Origin: Dictyoglomus sp. NZ13-RE01
GTDB taxonomy: Bacteria > Dictyoglomota > Dictyoglomia > Dictyoglomales > Dictyoglomaceae
Assembly (NCBI GenBank): GCA_002878375.1
Contig: NIRF01000016.1
Span: 1 to 32,555, forward strand
Length of the DNA: 32,555 bases
Direction of reading: 5' to 3'
Positions 8,785 through 17,357 of this stretch are shown here, piece after piece (the stretch's first letter is position 1; each line of letters starts with the position of its first letter). A model generated the notes under the pieces. That model made no database searches. It was not told the origin of the DNA and worked only from the letters and a program-made list of their open reading frames with translations. The position numbers and the translations under genes were made by a program.

Positions 8785-9484
8785 TTTTCCCTAATTTCTC
8801 TAAAGCTTTTTGCGCAGCTTGCATCTCCGCTTGACTTTTGTTTTTTCCAATTCCCTCAGAAATTTTCTCGTTATCAACCCATAATTCGATATAGAATACT
8901 TTGTTATGCTCTGGTCCTTCTTCCTTTACTAATCTATATTCAAATTTTTTCCCCTGCTTAAGCAAAACACTTCTGAGTATATTCTTCCAATCTATCTCGT
9001 ACTCTATATTCTCCAAATCCTCCTTGAATATTTTTAATACAAATTCTTTTGTAAACTCATATCCTTTATCTAAGAATAAAGCACCTATAAAAGCCTCAAA
9101 AAGATCAGAAAGAATGGATTCTTTTTCTCTTCCTCCTTGTAATTCTTCTCCATTTCCCAGTAGAACATACTTATTCAAACCAATTTCTTTCGCTTTTCGC
9201 GCTAAAGTTTTACCCTTTATTAAATGGCTCCTCATCTGAGAGAGCATTCCCTCGTTAGCATTCTTATGTAATTTAAACAAGGTTTCACTTATTATGAGAC
9301 CAATTACACTATCACCTAAAAATTCCAATCTTTGATTATCCTCAAGAACATTTAAATTTTCATTTCTATAAGATGGATGTACTAATGCTGTAAAAAGAAG
9401 CTCAACATCAGAAAAAATAATACCAAACCTTTCTTCTAATTCCTTCTCTGTTTTATTTATAGTCTCTATTTCTTTAGCTTTCAT
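8774..9484 (-). CDS. rnc: Ribonuclease III
   Basis: A 236-residue endonuclease that cuts double-stranded RNA, chiefly rRNA precursors and structured mRNAs. The catalytic domain carries the signature QRLEFLGDSV with Glu54 and Asp58, and SDLFEAFIGALFLDKG with Asp127 and Glu130, so the four Mg-binding acidic residues are all present. A double-stranded RNA-binding domain fills about 165-234 and ends with the usual Ala/Lys helix. It overlaps fabF by 11 bp upstream and smc by 11 bp downstream. Its position directly after the fab genes means it depends on the operon promoter or on internal ones. Confidence 0.97.
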   Translation of the reverse strand: MKAKEIETINKTEKELEERFGIIFSDVELLFTALVHPSYRNENLNVLEDNQRLEFLGDSVIGLIISETLFKLHKNANEGMLSQMRSHLIKGKTLARKAKEIGLNKYVLLGNGEELQGGREKESILSDLFEAFIGALFLDKGYEFTKEFVLKIFKEDLENIEYEIDWKNILRSVLLKQGKKFEYRLVKEEGPEHNKVFYIELWVDNEKISEGIGKNKSQAEMQAAQKALEKLGKNVY

Positions 9485-10721
9485 TTATATGTTTTTTAAA
9501 TACTAAGGATGCATTCTGTCCGCCAAACCCAAAGGAGTTTTTTAAGGCATACCTAATATTCATATCCCTTGCTTTATTAGGTACATAATCTAAATCACAA
9601 TCAGGGTCTTTTTCCTCGTAATTTATAGTAGGAGGAACAACCCCATAATATATGCTTAAAACTGTAGCCACAGACTCTAAGGCACCAGCAGCTCCTAAGG
9701 CATGCCCAAATACAGATTTATTAGAACTAATAGCTAAATTATAGGCATGCTCCCCAAATACCTTTTTAATGGCTAATGTTTCAATTTTATCATTAAGTTT
9801 TGTAGAAGTTCCATGAGCATTTATATAATCAACCATCTCAGGAGTAATACCCGCATCCATAAGAGCCCTTTTCATAGAAAGATATGCACCATAACCTTGA
9901 GGATCAGGAGCTGTAATATGATAAGCATCGTCAGAAGCTCCAAAACCAACAATTTCCGCATAAATCCTCGCATTTCTTTTCAAAGCATGTTCTAAACTTT
10001 CAAGGACAAGAATACCACAACCTTCCGCCATAACAAAACCATCCCTACGAGCATCAAAGGGCTTACTTGCCTTCTCCGGAGGATCGTTCTGAGTTGAAAG
10101 AGCTTGAATAGAACAAAAACCCGCAAGTCCCATAGGCGTGATACCTGCTTCTGTCCCGCCAACTATTGCACAGTCTACTTCTCCATTGGCAACCAGTTTA
10201 TAACCAAGTCCAATAGCATGTGAACTTGCTGCACAAGCTGTAACCGTTGCAAAATTAGGTCCTTTAAAACCAAACTGTATAGATATATTTCCTGCCGCCA
10301 TATTGATAATCATCATAGGAACTACAAAGGGGCTTACTTTGTTTGGTCCCTTCTCAAATAAAACTCTGAACTGATTTTCTAAAGTTTCTAAACCCCCTAT
10401 TCCCGAGGCTACTATAACTGCTGTATTTTCTTTCTCTTCCTCAGAGGGATTCCAATTTGCATCTTCCAAAGCTAATTTGGTTGCAGATATAGCAAACTGT
10501 GAGAATCTATCCAACCTTCGGGCTTCTTTTTTATCTATAAAATCCTCGGGATTAAAATCTTTTACCTCTCCTGCTATTTTCGTTGGGTAATCATCAGTTG
10601 GAAACTTTTCAATATAGCTTATGCCAGATCTTCCTTTTACCAAATTATCCCAAAATTTTTCCTTTCCTATGCCAATGGGAGATATCACACCAACCCCTGT
10701 AACAACAACGGTTCTTTTCAT
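9474..10721 (-). CDS. fabF: 3-oxoacyl-ACP synthase II
   Basis: A 415-residue condensing enzyme that extends acyl-ACP with malonyl-ACP in type II fatty acid synthesis. The catalytic triad is visible: Cys163 in TACAASSHAIG, His303 in NAHGTSTKLND and His340 in GHALGAAGALE. The length is normal. The start has a GGAGGAG site. It follows acpP after a 70-bp gap that contains a perfect hairpin, which may reduce its expression relative to acpP, and it overlaps rnc downstream. Confidence 0.97.
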   Translation of the reverse strand: MKRTVVVTGVGVISPIGIGKEKFWDNLVKGRSGISYIEKFPTDDYPTKIAGEVKDFNPEDFIDKKEARRLDRFSQFAISATKLALEDANWNPSEEEKENTAVIVASGIGGLETLENQFRVLFEKGPNKVSPFVVPMMIINMAAGNISIQFGFKGPNFATVTACAASSHAIGLGYKLVANGEVDCAIVGGTEAGITPMGLAGFCSIQALSTQNDPPEKASKPFDARRDGFVMAEGCGILVLESLEHALKRNARIYAEIVGFGASDDAYHITAPDPQGYGAYLSMKRALMDAGITPEMVDYINAHGTSTKLNDKIETLAIKKVFGEHAYNLAISSNKSVFGHALGAAGALESVATVLSIYYGVVPPTINYEEKDPDCDLDYVPNKARDMNIRYALKNSFGFGGQNASLVFKKHINES

Positions 10722-10747
10722 TAAATATCTCCTCCTTAAAATACATT

Positions 10748-10786
10748 AAAAGGGTACTGGAAGGATAATAAAACCAGTACCCTTTT
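10748..10786 (-). terminator. Hairpin between acpP and fabF, probable partial terminator
   Basis: A perfect 13-bp stem (10748-10760 with 10774-10786, AAAAGGGTACTGG and its complement) closes a 13-base loop. In the minus sense the stem ends with only four T's before AATG, so termination is probably incomplete. It begins 5 bp after the acpP stop. fabF has no obvious promoter of its own in the gap, so read-through is needed. An RNA-stability or processing role is also possible. Confidence 0.6.
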
Positions 10787-10791
10787 TATAA

Positions 10792-11031
10792 TTACAATTT
10801 TTTCTCTACGTATCTGACCACATCTCCTACTGTCTTAAATTTTTCTGTATCCTCATCAGGAACATCAATACCAAATTCTTCCTCTAAAGCCATGATTAAC
10901 TCTACTGCATCTAAAGAATCCGCTCCTAAATCATCCTGAATTGAAGAATCCATCGTGATAAGGTCTTCGTCAATTCTTAACTGTTCTACAATTATCTTCT
11001 TTATTTTTTCAAAGATGGTTGCCTCATCCAT
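10792..11031 (-). CDS. acpP: Acyl carrier protein
   Basis: A 79-residue acidic four-helix carrier that holds growing acyl chains on a 4'-phosphopantetheine arm. The attachment site is Ser39 in GADSLD, followed by the conserved acidic helix ([12 protein letters not shown]). The ribosome site AAGGAGGTGA is one of the strongest in the window, fitting a protein needed in large amounts. The gene lies between fabG and fabF, as in many bacteria, and is followed by the hairpin at 10748-10786. Confidence 0.97.
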   Translation of the reverse strand: MDEATIFEKIKKIIVEQLRIDEDLITMDSSIQDDLGADSLDAVELIMALEEEFGIDVPDEDTEKFKTVGDVVRYVEKKL

Positions 11032-11060
11032 TTACTCTTCACCTCCTTCCTTGTAAATTT

Positions 11061-11801
11061 TCACATAGCCAATCCACCATCAATGTTTATAACAGCCCCA
11101 GTAATATAGCCCGCCTCTTCAGAAGCCAAAAATTTGACCAAATTAGCAACTTCCTCAGGCTTTCCAAACCTTTGAAGAGGAATCTGTTTTAAATATAGAT
11201 CCTTTAAGTCAGGGGCTATACTTTCTGTCATTTCTGTCTCAATAAATCCAGGAGCAACAGCATTTACTGTTATACCCCTACTGGCAAGCTCACGGGCAAC
11301 AGTTTTTGTAAAACCAATTATTCCTGCCTTTGAAGCAGAATAATTAGCCTGTCCTATATTACCCATCTCTCCAACAATTGAAGAAATATTTATAATTCTT
11401 CCACTTCTTTGCTTAATCATAATTTTTGCTGCTGCTCTTGTACACAAAAATACACTTCTTAAATTTGTTGCCATAACCGCTTCCCAATCTTCCAATTTCA
11501 TTCTTAATAATAAATTATCTCTTGTTATCCCCGCATTGTTGACTAAAATATCAAGTCGACCAAATTTTGTCAATATATCCTTAAACATATTTTCTACTTC
11601 TTCCTCATTACTTACATCCGCCTTATATAAATACCCTACTGCACCCAACTTTTCAACTTCTTCTAATGTTTCTCTTGCAGACTCTTCATTACTTCTATAG
11701 TTAATTACCACCTTAGCTCCTTCTTTTGCAAGAGCAATGACTATTGCTCTTCCAATCCCCCTACTTCCCCCTGTAACCAAAGCAACCTTATCTTTAAGCA
11801 T
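11061..11801 (-). CDS. fabG: 3-oxoacyl-ACP reductase
   Basis: A 246-residue short-chain dehydrogenase that reduces 3-oxoacyl-ACP with NADPH. The Rossmann motif TGGSRGIG starts at residue 10, and NNAG lies at 88-91. The catalytic residues are Asn113, Ser141, Tyr154 and Lys158, within the FabG-like NISSIVGEMGNIGQANYSASK region. The start overlaps the fabD stop by one base (TAATG). The context among fabD, acpP and fabF leaves little doubt over the substrate. Confidence 0.97.
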   Translation of the reverse strand: MLKDKVALVTGGSRGIGRAIVIALAKEGAKVVINYRSNEESARETLEEVEKLGAVGYLYKADVSNEEEVENMFKDILTKFGRLDILVNNAGITRDNLLLRMKLEDWEAVMATNLRSVFLCTRAAAKIMIKQRSGRIINISSIVGEMGNIGQANYSASKAGIIGFTKTVARELASRGITVNAVAPGFIETEMTESIAPDLKDLYLKQIPLQRFGKPEEVANLVKFLASEEAGYITGAVINIDGGLAM

Positions 11802-12703
11802 TATTCCTCCCCCTTTAAAGCAAGAAAATCTTCGGGTTTCTCAATGCCTTTAATCTTTATATCCTTCAAAATCTTTTTTACAAGTCCTTGAAGTACTTTT
11901 CCAGGTCCAACTTCTATATATTCATCTACTCCTAAACTATTTAGTTTACTTATTGTATCAGTCCAAAATACTGATGATGTAAACTGTTTCAATAAAATCT
12001 CCTTTGCATCTTCAGCTTTTTCTACCTCACTTACTGTGGTACTACTTATAACAGGAATCTCAGGATCTCTAAAATTGATTTCCTTGATAATCTCCCAAAA
12101 TTTATCTTGAGCCTTACCCATTAATGGGCTATGAAAAGGTCCACTAACAGAAAGCGGTATTATCCTTTTAACTTCACTTCTAAAAATCTCCTGCCATCTT
12201 TGAAAGGATTCTATTGATCCTGAAATAATTATTTGTTCATGTGAGTTATAATTAGCTATAAATAGATTTTCAAAGTCTTTCAAACTTTCTCGAATCTTAT
12301 CAATATCTCCTCCTATTACAGCCCACATTCCACCTGAAACTTCTTCTGATATTTCTTGCATGATTCTTCCTCTCTCGTAAACCAATCTCAATCCCACAGA
12401 AAAATCAAAGATCCCTGCAGAACAAAAAGCAGAATATTCACCCAAACTATGACCCGTCACAAAATCAGGATAAAAATTATTATTTTTTAAATAGTAATCT
12501 AACATGCAACTTATTGAAAAAATTGCAGGTTGAGAATATATGGTTTTTCTCATTAATTCCTCTGTTCCATCTTGGTAAACTTTTATTATATTTTCATCTA
12601 TTTTTCTTATTTCTTCTAAAAAATACTCAAAATCTTGATTAAGAAAAGGTGAAAACATACCAAAAGATTGAGAGCCCTGTCCAGGAAATATAAATGCTCT
12701 CAT
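11801..12703 (-). CDS. fabD: Malonyl-CoA:ACP transacylase
   Basis: A 300-residue transacylase that loads malonate from CoA onto ACP. The oxyanion-hole segment GQGSQSFGM is at 8-16. The nucleophile is Ser86 in GHSLGEY, the carboxylate-binding Arg111 is in YERGR, and the catalytic His191 is in SGPFHSPLM. It starts 5 bp after fabK and overlaps fabG by one base. Confidence 0.97.
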   Translation of the reverse strand: MRAFIFPGQGSQSFGMFSPFLNQDFEYFLEEIRKIDENIIKVYQDGTEELMRKTIYSQPAIFSISCMLDYYLKNNNFYPDFVTGHSLGEYSAFCSAGIFDFSVGLRLVYERGRIMQEISEEVSGGMWAVIGGDIDKIRESLKDFENLFIANYNSHEQIIISGSIESFQRWQEIFRSEVKRIIPLSVSGPFHSPLMGKAQDKFWEIIKEINFRDPEIPVISSTTVSEVEKAEDAKEILLKQFTSSVFWTDTISKLNSLGVDEYIEVGPGKVLQGLVKKILKDIKIKGIEKPEDFLALKGEE

Positions 12704-12708
12704 AAAAA

Positions 12709-13659
12709 CTAACTCTCCTTTATAAAATTTTGCAAGTTTTTTATTATATTCTCCGCTTCCTTTACAATATCCTCAATAATATCTTTTACTGGTTTTATAT
12801 CATTTATTAAGCCGGATATTTGACCAGCCATAACAGAACCATATTCCACATCTCCATTTATAACTGCAGACCTAAGACGTCCTGTCCCAAATTTCTCTAA
12901 CTCCTCTATTGGTACTCCCTTTTTCTCTAACTCTAAAAATTCCCTTGCCAGTTTATTATATATAACTCTAACAGGATGACCTGTGCTTGCTCCTGTAACT
13001 ACCGTATCTCTATCCTTTGCTTTTAAAATAGCCCTTTTATAGTTTTCATGTACCTTACACTCTTCACTGGCTATAAATCTTGTACCCATTTGAATACCCT
13101 GAGCTCCTAAAGCCAAAGCAGCAACAAAACCTCTTCCATCTGCTATACCACCTGCTGCAATTACAGGAATCTTCACAGCGGATACCACTTGAGGAACTAA
13201 AGCCATAGTAGTTAGCTCTCCAATATGTCCTCCACATTCCATCCCTTCCGCTATAAGACCATCCACCCCAAGTCTTTCCAATCTTACAGCTAATGCAACC
13301 GACGATACCAAGGGAAAAATCTTTATTCCTTTCTCCTTTAAAAATGGTATGTATTTTCCTGGATTTCCAGCACCAGTAGTTACTACAGGAACTTTCTCTT
13401 CTATTACTACCTTCATTACTTCTTCAGCATAGGGAGAAAGAAAGTAAATATTAACTCCAAAGGGCTTATCTGTTAAAGTACGGGTTTTTCTAATCTCCTC
13501 TCTAACCCAATTAGGGTCTGCATTTCCAGCCCCTATTACACCTAAACCACCTGCATTTGAAACAGCGGACGCAAGTTCGGAAGTTGCTACCCAAGCCATA
13601 CCTCCCTGAATAATAGGATATTTAATATTCAAAAGATCACATAGAGGGGTTTTAATCAA
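12709..13659 (-). CDS. fabK: Enoyl-ACP reductase II (FMN-dependent)
   Basis: A 316-residue flavoprotein of the FabK/nitronate monooxygenase family, expected to reduce trans-2-enoyl-ACP with NAD(P)H. Family features are PIIQGGMAWV at the N-terminus, GGLGVIG, AEGMECGGHIGE, the FMN phosphate-binding GGIADGRG and GTRFIASEE. Its place between fabH and fabD argues for FabK rather than a nitronate monooxygenase. No fabI- or fabL-type reductase is present in the window. The start is TTG at 13659, inside the last codons of fabH, with a GAGGTG site upstream; it overlaps fabH by 8 bp. Confidence 0.93.
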   Translation of the reverse strand: MIKTPLCDLLNIKYPIIQGGMAWVATSELASAVSNAGGLGVIGAGNADPNWVREEIRKTRTLTDKPFGVNIYFLSPYAEEVMKVVIEEKVPVVTTGAGNPGKYIPFLKEKGIKIFPLVSSVALAVRLERLGVDGLIAEGMECGGHIGELTTMALVPQVVSAVKIPVIAAGGIADGRGFVAALALGAQGIQMGTRFIASEECKVHENYKRAILKAKDRDTVVTGASTGHPVRVIYNKLAREFLELEKKGVPIEELEKFGTGRLRSAVINGDVEYGSVMAGQISGLINDIKPVKDIIEDIVKEAENIIKNLQNFIKES

Positions 13660-14650
13660 ATAAATTCACCTCTTTCCATCGCATAAGAGCGGTACCCCAG
13701 GAAAGACCAGCCCCAAACCCAACAAAGGCTATTAAATCCCTATCTTTTATCTTTTTCTGAATTAAAAGTTCCTCTAAGGTTAACGGGATTGATGCTGTTG
13801 ATGTATTTCCATATTTATCTACAGTGATTCCAATTTTTTCCATAGGAATACCTAATCTCTCTGCTCCTGCTTGAATTATTCTTATGTTTGCTTGGTGAGG
13901 AATAAGCCAATCTAAATCTTTAGGAGATAAATTGGCTTTATTTAAAGCTTCCTCAGTGCTTTCAGAAATAACCCTAACAGAAAATTTAAAAACTTCTCTT
14001 CCATTCATCCTAATATAATGGAGCTTTTTATCAACAGTATCATAAGAAGCAGGAAGTTTTGAACCTCCTGCTGGAATTTCCAGTAGTTCCGCCCCCTCAC
14101 CATCCAAATGTAAATTCCATGATATTAATCCATAATCATCTCCCACTTCCCTTAAAATAACAGCTCCTGCCGCATCCCCAAAAAGAACACAAGTGTTTCT
14201 ATCTTCCCAATTAACCAATCTTGATAGTACCTCAGTCCCAACAATGAGCACTGTTTCTACATCACCACTTTTTATAAATTGAACTCCGGTTATTAAGGCA
14301 GAGACAAATCCCGTACAAGCAGAAAGTAGATCAAAACCTCCCGCCCTACTTGCTCCTATTTTTCTCTGAATAAGAGATACAGTGGGCGGGAAGATCATTT
14401 CAGGAGAAGAAGATGTAGTTATTATAAGATCTATATCCTTAGGAGAAAGTTTTGCCCTTTCTAAAGCTTTTAAAGCTGCCTCTGCTCCTAAATCTGATGC
14501 ATTAACTCCTTCATCAACAATGTGTCTCTTTTTAATTCCGGTTCTTGTAGTAATCCATTCATCAGAAGTATCTACCATCTTTTCTAAATCAAAATTAGTT
14601 AAGAACTTAGGTGGAACAGATGTTCCAACACTTATAATTCCAACACCCAT
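13652..14650 (-). CDS. fabH: 3-oxoacyl-ACP synthase III
   Basis: A 332-residue condensing enzyme that starts fatty acid synthesis by joining acyl-CoA to malonyl-ACP. The triad is Cys112 (SACTGFVSA), His252 (IPHQANIRII) and Asn282 (GNTSTASIPL). The primer may be acetyl-CoA or branched acyl-CoA; the sequence does not decide. The ribosome site is weak (GGG about 10 bp upstream), and the start is chosen from the normal N-terminus (MGVGIISVG). It follows rpmF directly; the plsX gene often found between these two is absent. Confidence 0.97.
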   Translation of the reverse strand: MGVGIISVGTSVPPKFLTNFDLEKMVDTSDEWITTRTGIKKRHIVDEGVNASDLGAEAALKALERAKLSPKDIDLIITTSSSPEMIFPPTVSLIQRKIGASRAGGFDLLSACTGFVSALITGVQFIKSGDVETVLIVGTEVLSRLVNWEDRNTCVLFGDAAGAVILREVGDDYGLISWNLHLDGEGAELLEIPAGGSKLPASYDTVDKKLHYIRMNGREVFKFSVRVISESTEEALNKANLSPKDLDWLIPHQANIRIIQAGAERLGIPMEKIGITVDKYGNTSTASIPLTLEELLIQKKIKDRDLIAFVGFGAGLSWGTALMRWKEVNLFD

Positions 14651-14665
14651 ATTTTTATACCCTAT

Positions 14666-14857
14666 CTATTTTTCTTCTTTCTCTTCCACTTCAACTATAC
14701 TTCTTCCTTTATAATAGCCACAGAAGGGACAAACCCTGTGAGGTAAAATCAATTTATGACAATGCCCACATTCCACCAAAGATACACCATGAAGCTTATA
14801 CCTTACCCATCTTCTGTCCCTTCTTGTAGTTGATAATTTTTTCTTAGGAAGTCCCAT
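14666..14857 (-). CDS. rpmF: 50S ribosomal protein L32
   Basis: A 63-residue ribosomal protein of the zinc-binding type. The N-terminus MGLPKKKLSTTRRDRR matches the conserved L32 start. Two CxxC pairs (Cys30/Cys33 and Cys43/Cys46) form the zinc ribbon. The Glu/Lys-rich tail is typical. A GGAGGG site precedes the ATG, and yceD ends 3 bp upstream. The yceD-rpmF pair is conserved in many bacteria. Confidence 0.96.
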   Translation of the reverse strand: MGLPKKKLSTTRRDRRWVRYKLHGVSLVECGHCHKLILPHRVCPFCGYYKGRSIVEVEEKEEK

Positions 14858-14860
14858 TTG

Positions 14861-15397
14861 TTATTTCCCTCCTTTTTTTAATATTTTCGTTAGTGGTTCC
14901 CATCTTGGATCTACATTTATTTCTCCTACATGTTCACATGGTCCTAAATTCAAATCGTGCCCACACACAGGACAAAGTCCTTTACAATCTGGCTTGCAAA
15001 GAGGCTTTATTGGAATAGAAATACGTACATTATCTTCTACTAAAGGATCCAAATCGAGAATCTCTTTTTCCAATACAAATTTAAAATCTTCCTCTGTTAA
15101 CTCAACCTCTGCTTCGGAAGGAGAAATATTTCTCAATATAGGTAAATCCCATAAATAAACTTCTTCTACATCCACATCAATATTATAGGTAAACTCTTTC
15201 AGACATCTACTGCACGTTAGCTCTACTTGACCAGTAATCTTACCTTTTATTAAAACTTCCCTTCCCAAATTTGTTAGTAATAAATCAATATGAAGAGGAT
15301 TTTCAAATTCCATATCTTCAAAATGCGGAAGAAAATCCTCCTTTATTGCCATCTTCTTACCAACTTCTGAATGTAGGTCCGCAAGAAAAATTTGCAT
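14861..15397 (-). CDS. yceD: YceD/DUF177 family protein
   Basis: A 178-residue protein of the DUF177 family, which is conserved next to rpmF. In plants and E. coli, members have been linked to 23S rRNA accumulation. Cysteines occur as Cys62/Cys65 (TCSRCLKEF) and as a cluster Cys134, Cys138, Cys142, Cys145 and Cys154 (CKPDCKGLCPVCG), so metal binding is likely. Its exact role is not known. The start has an AAGGTGG site; ackA ends 14 bp upstream. Confidence 0.88.
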   Translation of the reverse strand: MQIFLADLHSEVGKKMAIKEDFLPHFEDMEFENPLHIDLLLTNLGREVLIKGKITGQVELTCSRCLKEFTYNIDVDVEEVYLWDLPILRNISPSEAEVELTEEDFKFVLEKEILDLDPLVEDNVRISIPIKPLCKPDCKGLCPVCGHDLNLGPCEHVGEINVDPRWEPLTKILKKGGK

Positions 15398-15411
15398 TAT
15401 ACCACCTTCTT

Positions 15412-16617
15412 TTATCCCTTTATTTTCTTTAAAATTCTAACAGTTTCTCTTGCTATCATTAGTTCCTCATTAGTAGGTACCACCCAAACTTCTACCTTAG
15501 AATCATCCGTACTTATCCTTCTCTCCTCTCCTTTAAATTCATTTGCTTGTAAATCTATTTTTATTCCTAAATGTTCCATATCTGTACAAACCATTCTTCT
15601 TACAATAGGCGATCTCTCACCAATACCTGCAGTAAAAACTAAAGCATCAAGTCCTCCTAAGATTGCAAAGTAAGCTCCAATATATTTTTTAATCCTATAA
15701 ACATAAACTTCTAAAGCAAGTTGAGCCTTTTCATTACCTTTTTCTGCCTCATCTTCTAAATCCCTAAAATCACTGCTTATTCCGGAAAGTCCCCAAACAC
15801 CACTCTTTTTATTCAAGATCTCATCCATTTCTTTTGGAGAATACCCTTCTCTTTCCATAATTTTTAAAGGAATAGCAGGATCAATATCACCACATCTTGT
15901 TCCCATCACTAATCCTTCTAAGGGAGTATATCCCATGCTTGTATCTATGCATTTACCATTTTTAATTGCAGCAATGCTGGCGCCATTCCCTAAATGACAA
16001 GAAATAATTTTTAATTCTTCATAATTCCTATTCATAAGCTCTGAAACTCTTTTTGATACATACCAATGGGAAGTACCATGAAATCCATATCTTCTAATTT
16101 TATATTTCTCATACCATTCATAAGGTAGAGCGTACAAGTAGGCTCTTTTTGGCATTGTCTGATGAAATGCTGTATCAAAAACTGCAACCTGAGGAATATT
16201 AGGAACTATACTCTTGCAAGCATCTATTCCCTGAACTTGATAAGGATTGTGGAGAGGAGCAAGTTCCTCACATTCCTTAATAGCCTTATAAGACTCCTCA
16301 TCTATATAGGCAGACTCTACAAATTTCTCACCACCATGAACTACGCGATGTCCAATAGCATCAAGCTCATTTAGAGAGCTCAACACCCCGTTTTCACCAT
16401 CAACCAATAAATTCAATATAACCTCAATAGCTTTTTTATGAGTTTGCAAATTTTCATTAAAAACCTTTTTATCTCCATTTAATTTTTGATGGACAACCCT
16501 TGATCCATCTAAACCAATCCTCTCTGCAAGCCCCTTTGCTAACACTTGTTCATTTTCCATATTAAAAACCTGATATTTTACTGAAGAGCTTCCACAATTG
16601 AGCACTAGAACTTTCAT
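15412..16617 (-). CDS. ackA: Acetate kinase
   Basis: A 401-residue ASKHA-fold kinase that interconverts acetate plus ATP and acetyl phosphate plus ADP. It generates ATP during fermentation. The N-terminal VLNCGSSSVKY contains Asn7. Active-site Arg91 (GHRVVHGG) and Asp148 (FDTAFHQTMP) are visible, with RYGFHGTSHWYVS and the nucleotide-binding blocks further on. Length is normal. It has a strong GGAGG site and heads the 15-gene operon behind its own promoter. No pta is present here, although pta usually accompanies ackA. Confidence 0.97.
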   Translation of the reverse strand: MKVLVLNCGSSSVKYQVFNMENEQVLAKGLAERIGLDGSRVVHQKLNGDKKVFNENLQTHKKAIEVILNLLVDGENGVLSSLNELDAIGHRVVHGGEKFVESAYIDEESYKAIKECEELAPLHNPYQVQGIDACKSIVPNIPQVAVFDTAFHQTMPKRAYLYALPYEWYEKYKIRRYGFHGTSHWYVSKRVSELMNRNYEELKIISCHLGNGASIAAIKNGKCIDTSMGYTPLEGLVMGTRCGDIDPAIPLKIMEREGYSPKEMDEILNKKSGVWGLSGISSDFRDLEDEAEKGNEKAQLALEVYVYRIKKYIGAYFAILGGLDALVFTAGIGERSPIVRRMVCTDMEHLGIKIDLQANEFKGEERRISTDDSKVEVWVVPTNEELMIARETVRILKKIKG

Positions 16618-16658
16618 TGTTCTACCTCCTAATTTTTTCTTAGAAAAATTTCCACGTA

Positions 16659-16687
16659 ATTATACTATGGAATATATATGCAAACAA
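16659..16687 (-). promoter_or_regulatory. Promoter of the ackA-fab-lgt operon
   Basis: In the minus sense, TTGTTT (16687-16682) is followed after exactly 17 bp by a perfect TATAAT (16664-16659), about 40 bp before the ackA ATG. It lies in the 94-bp gap after the CBS-ACT gene, which shows a T8 run but no strong terminator hairpin. Some read-through from the liv operon is therefore possible. Confidence 0.65.
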
Positions 16688-16711
16688 GTAAACAAAAAAA
16701 AGAATGAGAAA

Positions 16712-17353
16712 TTAGAATTTTCTTATATGCTCCACAGGAATATTATGACTTCTAAAAAGCTCATTAATAGTCACTAAATCATCACTTTGTACACGGACAA
16801 CTAAATATCCGTAATCTTCACTATCCGAAGGGAAAGTTACTAAACTTAGTATATTTATTCCCTTCTCCCATAAAATATTTACTATTTTTGCAATCTCCCC
16901 AGGCACATTTTTAATCCTTAGTGTATACCTTAATCCCTTCTCTCCAGCCCCCAACATATCAATGAAAGCCTTAAAAAGGTCTGTTTCGGTTATTATGCCT
17001 ACTACCTCTCCCTTCTCTAATACTGGAAGAGCACTTATTTTATTTTCTCTCATAATCAATGCCGCCTCTTCAATAGGTGCATCAGCGTCTATAGTTATAG
17101 GATTGGGTGTCATAACATCCTTCACTTTCAGTTGTTCTAACAAATAATTTAACTCAAAAATACTTAAGGAGGTTGCCTGTGAAGGAGAAGCAGACCTTAA
17201 GTCCCTTTCCGTAACTATACCCACAAGCTTCCCTTTTTCTATCACCAATAATCTCCTTACTTGGAATCTCTGCATGGTTTTCCATGCTTCCAATATGGAG
17301 GTATTAGGAGAAACAAAAATTGGATTTTTTGTCATTCTCATTCTAACTAACAT
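16712..17353 (-). CDS. CBS-CBS-ACT domain protein (AcuB-like)
   Basis: A 213-residue regulatory protein: CBS domain 1 (about 1-60, MTKNPIFVSPN, GIVTERDL), CBS domain 2 (about 77-135, VMTPNPITIDADAP, GIITETDLFKAF) and an ACT domain (about 142-213, LRIKNVPGEIAKIVNILWEKGINILS). CBS pairs usually bind adenine nucleotides and ACT domains bind amino acids. No catalytic domain is present. An upstream in-frame start at 17404 lies inside livF; the ATG at 17353 has a GGGAGG site and begins the first CBS domain, so it is preferred. Only 4 bp separate it from livF, so it is the last gene of the liv operon. It may sense branched-chain amino acids, but that is inference. Confidence 0.85.
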   Translation of the reverse strand: MLVRMRMTKNPIFVSPNTSILEAWKTMQRFQVRRLLVIEKGKLVGIVTERDLRSASPSQATSLSIFELNYLLEQLKVKDVMTPNPITIDADAPIEEAALIMRENKISALPVLEKGEVVGIITETDLFKAFIDMLGAGEKGLRYTLRIKNVPGEIAKIVNILWEKGINILSLVTFPSDSEDYGYLVVRVQSDDLVTINELFRSHNIPVEHIRKF

Positions 17354-17357
17354 AAAT

